This document shows, piece by piece, positions 26,757 through 35,241 of a stretch of 64,000 nucleotides of DNA. The notes beneath the pieces were generated by a model. It was not told where the DNA came from. It saw only the letters and a program-made list of their open reading frames with translations, and did not search any database. A program made the translations under genes and the position numbers. Source of the stretch: Natrialba magadii ATCC 43099 (GTDB lineage: Archaea; Halobacteriota; Halobacteria; Halobacteriales; Natrialbaceae); assembly GCF_000025625.1 (NCBI RefSeq), contig NC_013922.1:2542001-2606000 (forward strand), read 5' to 3'. How positions within the stretch are numbered: the stretch's first letter is position 1; the number at the start of each line of letters is the position of its first letter.

Positions 26757-27031
26757 ACGCTCTCTTTGTTCCGAGGGGAGCAAAAAGGTACGCGGTCGAC
26801 GCGCGAGCGACTGGCGCGTCACCACTGCACTGCACGCGCCCCGTCACGAGACACCCATCAGACCACGAGACTCCCATCAGACACCAAACATCAAGTAACT
26901 CTCCCACCTATCGATTACCAGTCAGCAGCTTCAAGTAGCCGCTGTTGGGCCCGGAGCGGAGCTTACTCGAGTCCGGTCGCTCACAGCGACGACTGAACAA
27001 ACTCATTAGGGTTCGAGAGAGTCACACGAGT

Positions 27032-28276
27032 ATGACTGACCGCTACGACGTGGTGATCGCCGGTGCCGGGCCGGCGGGTGCCCAATGTGCCCGTGACCTC
27101 GCGACGCGCGGATACGACGTCGTCGTCCTCGAAACCGAATCCGAGGACGAGTTCCCGCGCCAGAGCAACAAATCGACCGCCGGAACGTTCCCCTCGATGA
27201 TGGCTTCGTTCGGCATTCCAGACGACGTCGTCATGCAGTACACCGACAGCGTCGTCCTCGAGTCGCCGACCGACCACTACGTAAAAGAACAGCCCGGCGC
27301 GGTACTCGAGTTCGCCGACTTCAAACGCTATCTCGCCGAGGACGGACAGGACGCGGGCGCGGAGTACTACTTCGATTCGCGCGCGACCGCGCCGATCATG
27401 GAGGGCGGTGAAATCGTTGGGATGACCTACAACGGCGATCAGGAGGTGTATGGCGACGTGATGATCGATGCGACGGGGCCAGCAGCACCGATCGCGAAGA
27501 AACTCGGCGTGAGTGATCTCAAGCGGGAGAATCACGCCATCGGTATCGAGTACGAGTTCGAGGGTATCGACATCGATCGCCCCGGCTTCGCAGATCTCCA
27601 CGACGCGATGATGCTGCGCCTGGATCACGACATTGCACCGGGTGGCTACTCGTGGATCTTCCACACCGGCGAGGATACGGCCAAGGTCGGTCTCTGCTAC
27701 ATCCAGAACAACGGACACGACCGATACGCACGCGATGGGTTCGCGATCGACGACTATCTCGACCACTGGCTCGACACCGATCCGCGGTTCCAGAACGCGA
27801 CGCGGATCGAGGGCAAACAACACCGCGGCTCGGCCCACATCCAGATGCCAGGGCAGATGCACACCGATCGATTCATGGCTATCGGTGACACGGTTCCGAC
27901 GGTCGATCCGCTCTGGGGCGAGGGGATCAACAAGTGCATGCAGTCCGGCCGAATGGCAGCAGCAGCAGTTGATAGCTGTCTCAAACACGGCGACATCGAG
28001 CCGTCCGCGGAGAATCTCGAGGTCTACGACACGCTCTGGCACCGCGAAGTCGCGCCGAACATGCAAAAGCGTCTCTGGATGACGAAACTGCTATATCTCG
28101 CCGACAACGAGCGCTACGACGAGTTTATGCAGGATCTGCGCCGACTCGATGGCGATACGCTGTCGAAGGCAAATCAGGGAAGCGTCAGCGCGATTGCGAA
28201 ACTGTTCGGTCCGAGCGACGTGTCGCTGCTCGCACGCTTTGCGAAACAGGAGTTTAGCTTCGGAACCAGCTTCTAA
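27032..28276 (+). CDS. Geranylgeranyl reductase-family flavoprotein
   Basis: 414 residues from 'MTDRYDVVIAGAGPAGAQCA', whose GxGxxG Rossmann motif binds the FAD ADP moiety. 'FMAIGDTVPTVDPLWGEGIN' is the second FAD motif of the GG-reductase/PHBH class, and 'ATGPAAPIAKKLG' the linker. Family members saturate isoprenoid chains of archaeal lipids or quinones. Its sequence does not allow distinguishing digeranylgeranyl glycerophospholipid reductase from other flavin reductases or halogenase-like relatives. The frame is open upstream to 26945, but the ATG at 27032 fits the family start. Confidence 0.87.
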   Translation: MTDRYDVVIAGAGPAGAQCARDLATRGYDVVVLETESEDEFPRQSNKSTAGTFPSMMASFGIPDDVVMQYTDSVVLESPTDHYVKEQPGAVLEFADFKRYLAEDGQDAGAEYYFDSRATAPIMEGGEIVGMTYNGDQEVYGDVMIDATGPAAPIAKKLGVSDLKRENHAIGIEYEFEGIDIDRPGFADLHDAMMLRLDHDIAPGGYSWIFHTGEDTAKVGLCYIQNNGHDRYARDGFAIDDYLDHWLDTDPRFQNATRIEGKQHRGSAHIQMPGQMHTDRFMAIGDTVPTVDPLWGEGINKCMQSGRMAAAAVDSCLKHGDIEPSAENLEVYDTLWHREVAPNMQKRLWMTKLLYLADNERYDEFMQDLRRLDGDTLSKANQGSVSAIAKLFGPSDVSLLARFAKQEFSFGTSF

Positions 28277-28306
28277 GCTGGAACGGCGTTTTCCGCGTCG
28301 ATCCGC

Positions 28307-29062
28307 TCAGACGTGTTCCGGTAACCAGCCGCCGTCGACTTCGATATTCTCGCCGCTGATGTACCCCGAATCCGGATCGAGGAAGAACAACAGTGGCTGC
28401 ATCAGATCGTCAAAGCTCGCCGGGCGGTCACGGGGCAGTTCCTCGGGAAATTCGTCCGAGTTCTCGACGACGTACGGCGAAATCGCGTTGACAGTCACAC
28501 CGTCGTCCTGCGTGTCCGCGGCGAGCATCCGGGTAAACATCAACACGCCTGCCTTCGCGACGAAGTACGGGAAGTTCACCGGGCTGACCAGTCCCTTCTC
28601 GCTCGAGGCGTAGCCGATGTTGACGATGCGGCCGTAGTCGTCCTCGTCTCGGTCTCCGTCGCGCATCGTCTCCAGTGCGCGCTTCGAACAGAGGTAGGTG
28701 CCGTTGAGGTTCGTCTCCAGCACACGATTCCACGTCTCGAACTCGAGTTCGTCCCAGTGGCTGGGCGCGAAGTCACCGACGTTGTTTACCAGTACGTCGA
28801 CGGCCCCAAGTTCAGATTCGACGGCACTGAAGAGTCCGTCGACGCTGTCGGGGTCGGTTACGTCACCCTGAACCGTCATCACGTCGCCGGGGCCCCGCTC
28901 GCTCGCCGTCTCGGCAACGTCCCGCGCTGCATCGGCGCTCGTGTGGTAGTGAACGGCGGTATCAGCGCCGCGTTCGGCAGTCGCGACCAGCAGTTCGCGG
29001 CCGACGCCGCGAGCGCTGCCCGTCACGAGAACAGTCCGGTTCTCGAGTGTGTGGTCGTCCAT
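28307..29062 (-). CDS. SDR-family oxidoreductase
   Basis: 251 residues, typical of classical short-chain dehydrogenases. 'VTGSARGVGREL' binds the cofactor, 'NNVGDF' is the NNxG structural motif, and the catalytic residues are Ser153 with Tyr166 and Lys170 ('FPYFVAKAG'). The end 'SGYISGENIEVDGGW' is also typical. The arrangement resembles 3-oxoacyl-ACP reductases, but the substrate cannot be assigned. The 3' ends of this gene and the flavoprotein converge with a 30-nt gap. Confidence 0.9.
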   Translation of the reverse strand: MDDHTLENRTVLVTGSARGVGRELLVATAERGADTAVHYHTSADAARDVAETASERGPGDVMTVQGDVTDPDSVDGLFSAVESELGAVDVLVNNVGDFAPSHWDELEFETWNRVLETNLNGTYLCSKRALETMRDGDRDEDDYGRIVNIGYASSEKGLVSPVNFPYFVAKAGVLMFTRMLAADTQDDGVTVNAISPYVVENSDEFPEELPRDRPASFDDLMQPLLFFLDPDSGYISGENIEVDGGWLPEHV

Positions 29063-29111
29063 ATGGCATGCTCGTCGAGAGGAGGTAAAAAGCGCCTGGG
29101 ACGGTGAATCG

Positions 29112-29188
29112 CCTCGGGGTCAAGTGGTTCGAGAATTGAAGATTCTCGTCATCACGAGAGAGCTTTGCTCTCTCGGTCGACCCCGAGG
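29112..29188 (-). ncRNA. Candidate omegaRNA scaffold at the TnpB element right end
   Basis: On the minus strand a 10-bp stem (CCTCGGGGTC with GACCCCGAGG) encloses two hairpins: a 9-bp stem with a 3-nt loop (29155-29175) and a 7-bp stem with a 5-nt loop (29130-29148). TnpB guide RNAs are processed from the 3' part of tnpB mRNA and end at the element border, with the guide taken from the flanking DNA. Position and fold agree; expression is not shown. Confidence 0.55.
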
Positions 29189-30417
29189 CTTCCTGATTCA
29201 ACGACGCGCTTTGCAGACACGCGCTGAAAGCCAGCGGTGTCCGTAGGGAGCACAGTCTCCACAGGCGTTGATTCGGGCCATTCCAGCCCTAGTTCAGAAA
29301 AGCCGCGTTGAAGGACGTTCATCGCCGCGTTCGCATCTCTATCCGTCTCGAACCCGCAAGACGGACAGGAGTGTTCACGAACCCAGACGGGTTTCGCTGT
29401 CTCCACGCCACACTTCGCACACCCTTTCGTCGTGCCACGAGCAGGCACTTGGACAACGTGCGTACCGTACAAGTCTCCCTTGTATTCGAGGAGTGTGATG
29501 AATTGTCGCCACGCTGCATCCTGCTTATTCCGAGCGTTGCCGTCACCCTGAAGCATTCCAGCTACGTCGAGGTCTTCGACGAACACGGCGTCGTACTCAC
29601 GGACGAGCCACGTTGTGATTTTGTGCTGGTAGTCCAGTACTTTTCGCTGAATCTTGCGCTTGACTTTGGCAACCGTTTGCCGCTGTTTCTCGTAGTTGTT
29701 CGACCCGTGTTCTTTCCGGGAGAGTTTACGTTGCTCTCGGCGCAATCGCTCGTACTCGTCTTCGAGATCGAGCCAATCCACTGTCTTGCCGTCGCTCGTG
29801 TGGATGTAGTTGAGGATGCCAAGGTCGATTCCCACGCTGTTGCTCACGTCGAGTGTGTCCAACGCAGGTTTCTCTGGGATGTGTTCGTCGTCGGTTTCGA
29901 GACTGAACGAGACGAACCACTCACCCGTCGTCTCCTTTTTCAGCGTGACTTCTTTGATCGTTGCGTTTTCGGGGAGTGATCGGTGGTAGCGGATTTTCAC
30001 CCAGCCGATTTTGCTGAAGCGCACGTAGGCGTATCCGTCGCGGCCCCTCTTGTTATCGAGGTCGAAGCCAGACTGGTTGTACGTGACGCTTCGGTATTCG
30101 GCGGGTGATTGCCGTTTGAGCCGACCAACCTTGTACCCTTTCTCTTTCTTTTTACGAAGATTCGAGAGGTTGTCGTGGAAGCGTGCGACGGTGGCTTGTG
30201 CGGCTTTCGAGTGAAGTTCCGCGAATACAGGCCACTTGCGCTTCCACTCTGGCAGTTTGTTGTTCTGCTGGTATTCGCTTGGTTTGTCGTCGTCGGGACT
30301 GTTCGTGTAGTCCCATCGGACGTGGTTGTAGAGTTGGCGATGAACGTCGAGATGATGTTCAGCAGCCATCGCTACCTTGTCGCTTGGGTAAGCGCGGTAA
30401 CGGTGGCTGTGTTCCAT
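29152..30417 (-). CDS. tnpB: RNA-guided endonuclease TnpB
   Basis: 421 residues, complete. The RuvC-like nuclease is formed by 'GIDLGI' (Asp198), 'VFVEDLDV' (Glu281) and 'DRDANAAMN' (Asp359/361). The zinc ribbon uses Cys333, Cys336, Cys351 and Cys354. The N-terminal half is basic and helical, as in proteins that bind the element-encoded guide RNA. All catalytic residues are present, so the protein may still be active. No TnpA transposase is nearby. It is inserted between an SDR gene and a universal stress gene. Confidence 0.95.
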   Translation of the reverse strand: MEHSHRYRAYPSDKVAMAAEHHLDVHRQLYNHVRWDYTNSPDDDKPSEYQQNNKLPEWKRKWPVFAELHSKAAQATVARFHDNLSNLRKKKEKGYKVGRLKRQSPAEYRSVTYNQSGFDLDNKRGRDGYAYVRFSKIGWVKIRYHRSLPENATIKEVTLKKETTGEWFVSFSLETDDEHIPEKPALDTLDVSNSVGIDLGILNYIHTSDGKTVDWLDLEDEYERLRREQRKLSRKEHGSNNYEKQRQTVAKVKRKIQRKVLDYQHKITTWLVREYDAVFVEDLDVAGMLQGDGNARNKQDAAWRQFITLLEYKGDLYGTHVVQVPARGTTKGCAKCGVETAKPVWVREHSCPSCGFETDRDANAAMNVLQRGFSELGLEWPESTPVETVLPTDTAGFQRVSAKRVVESGSLGVDRESKALS

Positions 30418-30594
30418 CGCTGTCTGCGTGTTTGGAATGTATCTACTTAATGGATAGTATCGCTACGCCTATCGGATTCATCCCCGACCTCAAGGGTCGG
30501 GGTATTCTCCTGTACCGCTCATAAAATAGGACGTAGGGGCCTCGGAACGGCAGCGGCTCCCGAAGTTAAGTGTCCCCCCGTACATACATGGGAC

Positions 30595-31065
30595 ATGACA
30601 CTGGAAACCGTCTTGCTCGCCGTTGGACCCGGCGATGCAAATCGGAGCACCAAACTGGCGGAAACCGTCGTCGAAGCCGCCGCGCCGGCGGACTCGACTG
30701 TGATCCTGGGACACGTCTTTACTGACTCCGAGTACGACGAAGTGCTGTCCCGACTCGAGTTCGATACGGGATTCGACGGGGCCGATCCAAACGAGGTAGC
30801 TAGCCGTCACTCCACGATTCGGGAGCTACAGGACGTGCTCGACGAGCACGGACTCACATACGAGGTACGGGGAGCGGTCGGCGAGCACGGACCCACGATT
30901 GTCGAGATGGCGACGGACGTCGACGCGGATCGGGTCGTCGTCGGTGGGCGACGACGGTCGCCGACCGGGAAGGCGGTGTTCGGATCGACGGCCCAGGAAG
31001 TGTTGCTGTCGGCACCGTGTCCAGTAACGTTCGTGCGTAACGACGAGCGTGAGGTGGATACCTGA
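30595..31065 (+). CDS. Universal stress protein (UspA family)
   Basis: 156 residues, single Usp domain. It begins '[20 protein letters not shown]' and has the ATP-binding G-x2-G-x9-G-S/T motif in '[19 protein letters not shown]', near residue 125. The protein is a cytoplasmic nucleotide-binding alpha/beta fold whose biological role differs between paralogues. It stands directly beside the left end of the TnpB element with 70 nt between. The surrounding gap is too short to show an operon. Confidence 0.92.
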   Translation: MTLETVLLAVGPGDANRSTKLAETVVEAAAPADSTVILGHVFTDSEYDEVLSRLEFDTGFDGADPNEVASRHSTIRELQDVLDEHGLTYEVRGAVGEHGPTIVEMATDVDADRVVVGGRRRSPTGKAVFGSTAQEVLLSAPCPVTFVRNDEREVDT

Positions 31066-31186
31066 GTTCAGGTCATCGGTTGGGCAACAGCACATCCACT
31101 CCGTATGGGTCGTGATTCCGAGACACAACTCGGGGTCGAGTACAATATGTGTAGTTAAGTAACGCGGCAGCGCTCATTCGAACAGG

Positions 31187-32164
31187 ATGGTCTACTATGC
31201 GGGCGTCGATCTCGGCGCGACGAACGTCCGGGCCGCGATCGCCACGGACGACGGGACGACGATCGGCGTCAGTCGAAACGCCACGCCACGCGGACCAACG
31301 GGAATCGACGTAACAGAGGGCGTCCTCCGGACGCTGCGTGAAGCCTGCGGCGACGCCGGCGTCACACCGGAAGCCGTCGCCGCTGCCGGCATCGGCTCGA
31401 TCGGGCCGTTCGACCTCGCGGAGGGGGCTGTCATCGACCCGGCGAACCTGCCGGACTCGATCGAACGCATTCCACTCACCGGTCCGATCAAAAAGCTCCT
31501 CGAGACGGACGAGGTACACCTCCACAACGACACTACTGCTGGTGTCATCGGCGAGCGCTTCCACGCGGAGCGAAACCCCGACGACATGGTCTACATCACG
31601 ATCTCCTCGGGGGTCGGTGCCGGCGTCTGCTGTGACGGTGACATCCTCAGCGGCTGGGACGGTAACGCCGGCGAGGTCGGTCACTGTATCGTCGATCCCC
31701 ACGGCCGCCTGACCTGTGGCTGTGGCCACGACGGTCACTGGGAGGCTTACTGCTCGGGCAACGGTATCCCGAACTTCGCGAGACTTCTTGCTGACGACGA
31801 CCCGACGATTTCGACTGATCTGCCACTCGAGAGCCCTGACTTCACCGCGAAGGACGTCTTCGAGTTTGCCGGCGAGGACGAACTCGCCGACTACGTCATC
31901 GAACAGCTCGCCCACTGGAACGCGATCGGGGTAACGAACGTCGTCCAGTCGTTCGCGCCGATCGTCGTCTCGTTCGGCGGTGCCGTTGCGCTGCACAACG
32001 AGGAACTCGTCGTCGACCCGATTCGCGAGCGCGTTTCCGAGATGCTGCTCAACAACGTGCCCGAAATTCGCGTCACCGACCACGGCGACGACGTGGTACT
32101 CGAGGGCGCGGTTGCGAGTGCGCTGACGAAGGGGACCGGCGACCGGCAGTATCTCGACGCCTGA
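31187..32164 (+). CDS. ROK-family sugar kinase (probable glucokinase)
   Basis: 325 residues. The phosphate-binding 'GVDLGATNVRAAI' near the N-terminus, the sugar-site 'HNDTTAGVIGE' and the ROK zinc motif are visible. The zinc motif reads His...'CGCGHDGHWE', with His in place of the third Cys of the usual CxCGxxGCxE; the same change is common in haloarchaeal homologues as I recall, so zinc can still be bound. ROK kinases phosphorylate glucose or related sugars. No sugar-pathway gene is adjacent. Confidence 0.87.
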   Translation: MVYYAGVDLGATNVRAAIATDDGTTIGVSRNATPRGPTGIDVTEGVLRTLREACGDAGVTPEAVAAAGIGSIGPFDLAEGAVIDPANLPDSIERIPLTGPIKKLLETDEVHLHNDTTAGVIGERFHAERNPDDMVYITISSGVGAGVCCDGDILSGWDGNAGEVGHCIVDPHGRLTCGCGHDGHWEAYCSGNGIPNFARLLADDDPTISTDLPLESPDFTAKDVFEFAGEDELADYVIEQLAHWNAIGVTNVVQSFAPIVVSFGGAVALHNEELVVDPIRERVSEMLLNNVPEIRVTDHGDDVVLEGAVASALTKGTGDRQYLDA

Positions 32165-32295
32165 GACAGTCCGTCGTCGCCCTTCATCGGTGGTTGTTCC
32201 GCCAGAGGCGCGGTTACCTGTCGCCCGTCCCACCGATCCGCCCGCGTACGTCCACCGAGTGCTACATTTTTGACCCGTGCACTGTAACGCGGAGT

Positions 32296-33852
32296 ATGCG
32301 CCGACGAGCCTTCCTCCGTTCCGGACTCACCGCCTGGGCTGGCCTCAGTGTCGCCCTGTCCGCGTCTTCGGTGTCCGCGACTGACGAGCGCGCCCCCTCG
32401 CACGCGACCGTCGCTACCGGGTCACAGTCGCCCACCACGACCACCAACCCCGACTCGTTTTTCGACGAGTCGGTCGAATCGACGCCACAGGAGGCGTTTC
32501 CTGAGTCCTACGACCCACTCGGTCGCACGTCGGTCGGCGGCGCGGCCGAAGCGGTCGTCGGCGACGACGGGGAGACAGCCTATCTCGCAACGACGACCGG
32601 CTTCGCAACTGTCGACGTCTCCGACCCGACCGATCCGGAGGTACTCGCACGCGACGATTCCATTTCGGTCGACGGTGCCCCACTCACCGAAATCCTCGAC
32701 GTGAAAGTCAGCGGCGACCGTCTGGTCGTCCCCGGACCGGCGAACCTGGCCAGCGACTCGGTCTTTCACGGCTTCATCTGCTACGACGTCAGCGATCCAG
32801 CAGACCCTGTCGCCGTTACTGATCCCTACGAGACCGACTACCACATTCACAACTGCTTCCTCGAGGACACCCTCCTGTACGTCGTCGCGAACAGCGAGGA
32901 GCCCGCCGAAAATCCGCTCGTCATCTTCGACATCAGCGACGACACCGTCGAAGAGGTCGGCCGCTGGTCACTACTCGAGTACGAACCCGGCTGGGAGGAG
33001 GTCCACTGGCTCCTGCGATACCTCCACGACGTCTATGTCCACGACGGGATCGCGTATCTTGCGTACTGGAACGCGGGGACCTTCCTGATCGACGTGAGCG
33101 ACCCCGCCGAACCGGCATACATCTCCCACGTCGCGGAGACGGAACTCGAGGACCAGCAGGATATCCCTCACTCTAACGTGACAGACGCCCAGCAGGGCCT
33201 GCCGGGGAACGACCACTATTCGGCCGTCGACGACACCGGTACACTGCTTGGGATCGGCCGTGAGGCCTGGGCGACCGGCGGCGACGACCCCGACGGCCCA
33301 GGTGGGATCGACCTCTACGACGTGAGCGACCCGAACGAGCCGACCTACCAGGCGACGGTCGAGGCCCCACCCGCCGAGAACGAGAGGTACAGCGACGGCA
33401 TGTGGACGACCGCCCACAACTTCGAACTGCGAAACGATCGCCTCTACTCTTCGTGGTACCGCGGCGGCGTGATGGTCCACGACGTCTCTGACCCCGCCTC
33501 ACCCACCGAACTCGCTGGCTGGCGCGACGCCGAGGACCTGGGCTTCTGGACGGCGCGGGTACTCGAGTCCGGTGAGACGTTCGTCGCGAGCAGCACGGAG
33601 GCGATTCCGAGCGCCGATACCGAGGGTGCACTGCTGGTGTTCCCGGCGCAGGCAGACGGCGCTGGGTCGGGTGGTGGAGATGGTGGTGGCGATGACAACG
33701 AGGGCGGTGGAAGCGGAAGTGACACGGCAGACGCCATCCCAGGATTCACGGCTGCCGGCGTCGCCGGGGCGGCCGGCGTTGCCGGTGGCGCGCTCGGACT
33801 CGAAGCGCTGCGCCGACGGGTTGATGCCACGGCAGAGTCGTCACAGCAGTGA
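32296..33852 (+). CDS. Exported LVIVD-repeat protein with PGF-type C-terminal anchor
   Basis: 518 residues from 'MRRRAFLRSGLTAWAGL', a Tat signal with cleavage expected near 'SATDE'. Residues about 70-440 contain repeated 'DVSDPxxP' units (at least six, for example 'TVDVSDPTDP', 'CYDVSDPADP', 'LIDVSDPAEP', 'LYDVSDPNEP'), the LVIVD/beta-propeller pattern. A Gly/Asp-rich linker leads to 'IPGFTAAGVAGAAGVAGGA' (PGF at 482-484) and an Arg-rich tail, as in proteins processed by archaeosortase. It should be a surface protein; ligand unknown. Confidence 0.87.
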   Translation: MRRRAFLRSGLTAWAGLSVALSASSVSATDERAPSHATVATGSQSPTTTTNPDSFFDESVESTPQEAFPESYDPLGRTSVGGAAEAVVGDDGETAYLATTTGFATVDVSDPTDPEVLARDDSISVDGAPLTEILDVKVSGDRLVVPGPANLASDSVFHGFICYDVSDPADPVAVTDPYETDYHIHNCFLEDTLLYVVANSEEPAENPLVIFDISDDTVEEVGRWSLLEYEPGWEEVHWLLRYLHDVYVHDGIAYLAYWNAGTFLIDVSDPAEPAYISHVAETELEDQQDIPHSNVTDAQQGLPGNDHYSAVDDTGTLLGIGREAWATGGDDPDGPGGIDLYDVSDPNEPTYQATVEAPPAENERYSDGMWTTAHNFELRNDRLYSSWYRGGVMVHDVSDPASPTELAGWRDAEDLGFWTARVLESGETFVASSTEAIPSADTEGALLVFPAQADGAGSGGGDGGGDDNEGGGSGSDTADAIPGFTAAGVAGAAGVAGGALGLEALRRRVDATAESSQQ

Positions 33853-33874
33853 GCCGGTTTCGCGTCGAATTCGG

Positions 33875-33959
33875 TATAGTAACAACTGAAACGGTTTACA
33901 CACTGATCGCCAGACTGATCGGCGATCAGGTGTGCACTGACTTGCAGTGGCTACTATAG
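33875..33959. repeat. MITE-like palindromic element
   Basis: 85 bp with imperfect 14-bp inverted ends, TATAGTAACAACTG (33875-33888) and CAGTGGCTACTATA (33945-33958), 12 of 14 matching. Inside, CACACTGATCGCC pairs with GGCGATCAGGTGTG with one bulge. The element can fold nearly end to end and contains no gene. It lies between the LVIVD gene and the NifU gene. Confidence 0.6.
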
Positions 33960-34056
33960 GCACTTCCGTGAATGTCCGCAAAACCCTCGTGATCGTTCCT
34001 GATCGTTCGATTTTGTGGTCCAAACCTATTCATCGCTCGAGTTCCTAGAGCGGGTA

Positions 34057-34452
34057 ATGAGTAACGCCGACGCCGACGCCGACACTGACACTGACACTGA
34101 GTCCGACACGTCGCTCCGAGAGCGCGTCGAGAGCTGGCTCACTCGCGAGATGCCAATCATCCAGATGCACGGCGGGACGAGCGCCGTTCGCGAGGCTGAT
34201 CCCGAGACCGGCGAGGTCATCATCGAACTCGGCGGTGGCTGTAAGGGCTGTTCGGTCAGCGACGTGACCACAGGAAACATCAAGGCGGAACTGATCCAGT
34301 GGCCCGAAATCGACGAGGTGACGGTTCGAGTCCCCGACGCACGCGAGAGTCTCGGCGGCCCGGAGCAAGCCGAGTCCATCATGGGCATCGACCGGACGGA
34401 GGGCGGCCGCGGCGACTGGGGCTCGTCGAATCCCGGGGAAGACCACCTCTGA
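34057..34452 (+). CDS. NifU C-terminal domain (iron-sulfur scaffold) protein
   Basis: 131 residues from 'MSNADADADT', an Asp/Thr microsatellite head of about 17 residues. The domain has 'MHGGTSAVREADPETGEVII' and the thioredoxin-like cysteine pair 'GGGCKGCSVSDVTT' (Cys62, Cys65), which holds the transient iron-sulfur cluster in NifU-type scaffolds. A Gly-rich tail ends the protein. It would pass clusters to apo-proteins; no suf gene is adjacent. Confidence 0.9.
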   Translation: MSNADADADTDTDTESDTSLRERVESWLTREMPIIQMHGGTSAVREADPETGEVIIELGGGCKGCSVSDVTTGNIKAELIQWPEIDEVTVRVPDARESLGGPEQAESIMGIDRTEGGRGDWGSSNPGEDHL

Positions 34453-34605
34453 GGCGGTTTGGCGAACAGGTTCGTCAGTTACAGCGGCGTGTCTCACGTT
34501 GACAGGGTCGGTCAGTTTTGAGAATTCCTATATCCTTTTACGCTCGAGTTACGGAGTTAGTCACCATGACGACGTGTGGATGCCCGACTGCGGGAGGTGA
34601 CGGTG

Positions 34606-35241
34606 ATGGGTAACGAACCAATCGTCGGTCCGAACGACGATCGCGACGCAGAGTCTCACTCCGAAGCAACAGCCGAGACAGAAGCGGAAACCGGCGCTGA
34701 CGCCGATATCGACACCGAAACCGACGGCGGCGTTCGCCCCTACACCGTCCGCCTCGAACTCGTCGACGAACCCGGCGAGTTGCTCCGTGCGCTCTCCCCA
34801 ATCTCGGACAACGGCGGCAACCTCCTGAGTATTCACCACGAACGCGGCAACATCACACCACGCGGGCACATCCCTGTCGAGGTCGACCTCGAGTGCCCAC
34901 CGGAACGCTTCGACGACATCGTCGAGGGCCTGCGCGACGCCGGCGTCAACGTCATCCAGGCCGGTGCCGAGCGCTACGGCGAAGAGATTTCCGTTGTCTT
35001 CGTCGGCCACCTCGTCGAGAACGACCTCTCGGAAACACTCTCCCGAATCGAGGCCGAGGCCGAAGCAGCCGTCCTCGACCTCTCGCTCGCCGCCCCCGAC
35101 GGCACCGACGCCACCTCCAGTGCCCGACTCCGACTCGCCGTCGACTCCGGACGAACCGACGCCGCACTCGAGTCGATCCGATCGATCGGGGCCGATAAGG
35201 ACCTCACCATCGTCGAGCCACTGCTCGGAGGTGAGGCCTGA
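34606..35241 (+). CDS. ACT-domain protein coupled to homoserine dehydrogenase
   Basis: 211 residues from the ATG at 34606, preceded by GGGAGGTGA at 34592-34600. After an acidic head of about 40 residues, 'YTVRLELVDEPGELLRALS' starts an ACT domain, and a second alpha/beta half follows with 'ISVVFVGHLVENDLSETLS'. ACT domains bind amino acids and regulate enzymes. Its stop shares one base with the homoserine dehydrogenase start (TGATG), so it probably supplies the feedback domain as a separate subunit. That partnership is inferred. Confidence 0.85.
   Translation: MGNEPIVGPNDDRDAESHSEATAETEAETGADADIDTETDGGVRPYTVRLELVDEPGELLRALSPISDNGGNLLSIHHERGNITPRGHIPVEVDLECPPERFDDIVEGLRDAGVNVIQAGAERYGEEISVVFVGHLVENDLSETLSRIEAEAEAAVLDLSLAAPDGTDATSSARLRLAVDSGRTDAALESIRSIGADKDLTIVEPLLGGEA

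Larger units (their letters stand above)
29100..30520 (-). mobile_element. TnpB-only IS200/IS605-family (IS1341-type) element
   Basis: The element consists of tnpB and its ends, with no tnpA. The left end, upstream of tnpB on the minus strand, has a hairpin with 8-bp arms GGTCGGGG/CCCCGACC (30495-30502 and 30482-30489). The right end, overlapping the tnpB stop, folds into a three-way junction: closing stem 29112-29121 with 29179-29188, hairpins at 29130-29148 and 29155-29175. Exact borders are estimates, because these elements make no target duplication. Confidence 0.8.

Noticed and set aside
29100-30520. Search for a TnpA transposase partner
   Set aside because: The neighbouring genes are an SDR and a universal stress protein; no Y1 transposase frame is present on either strand.
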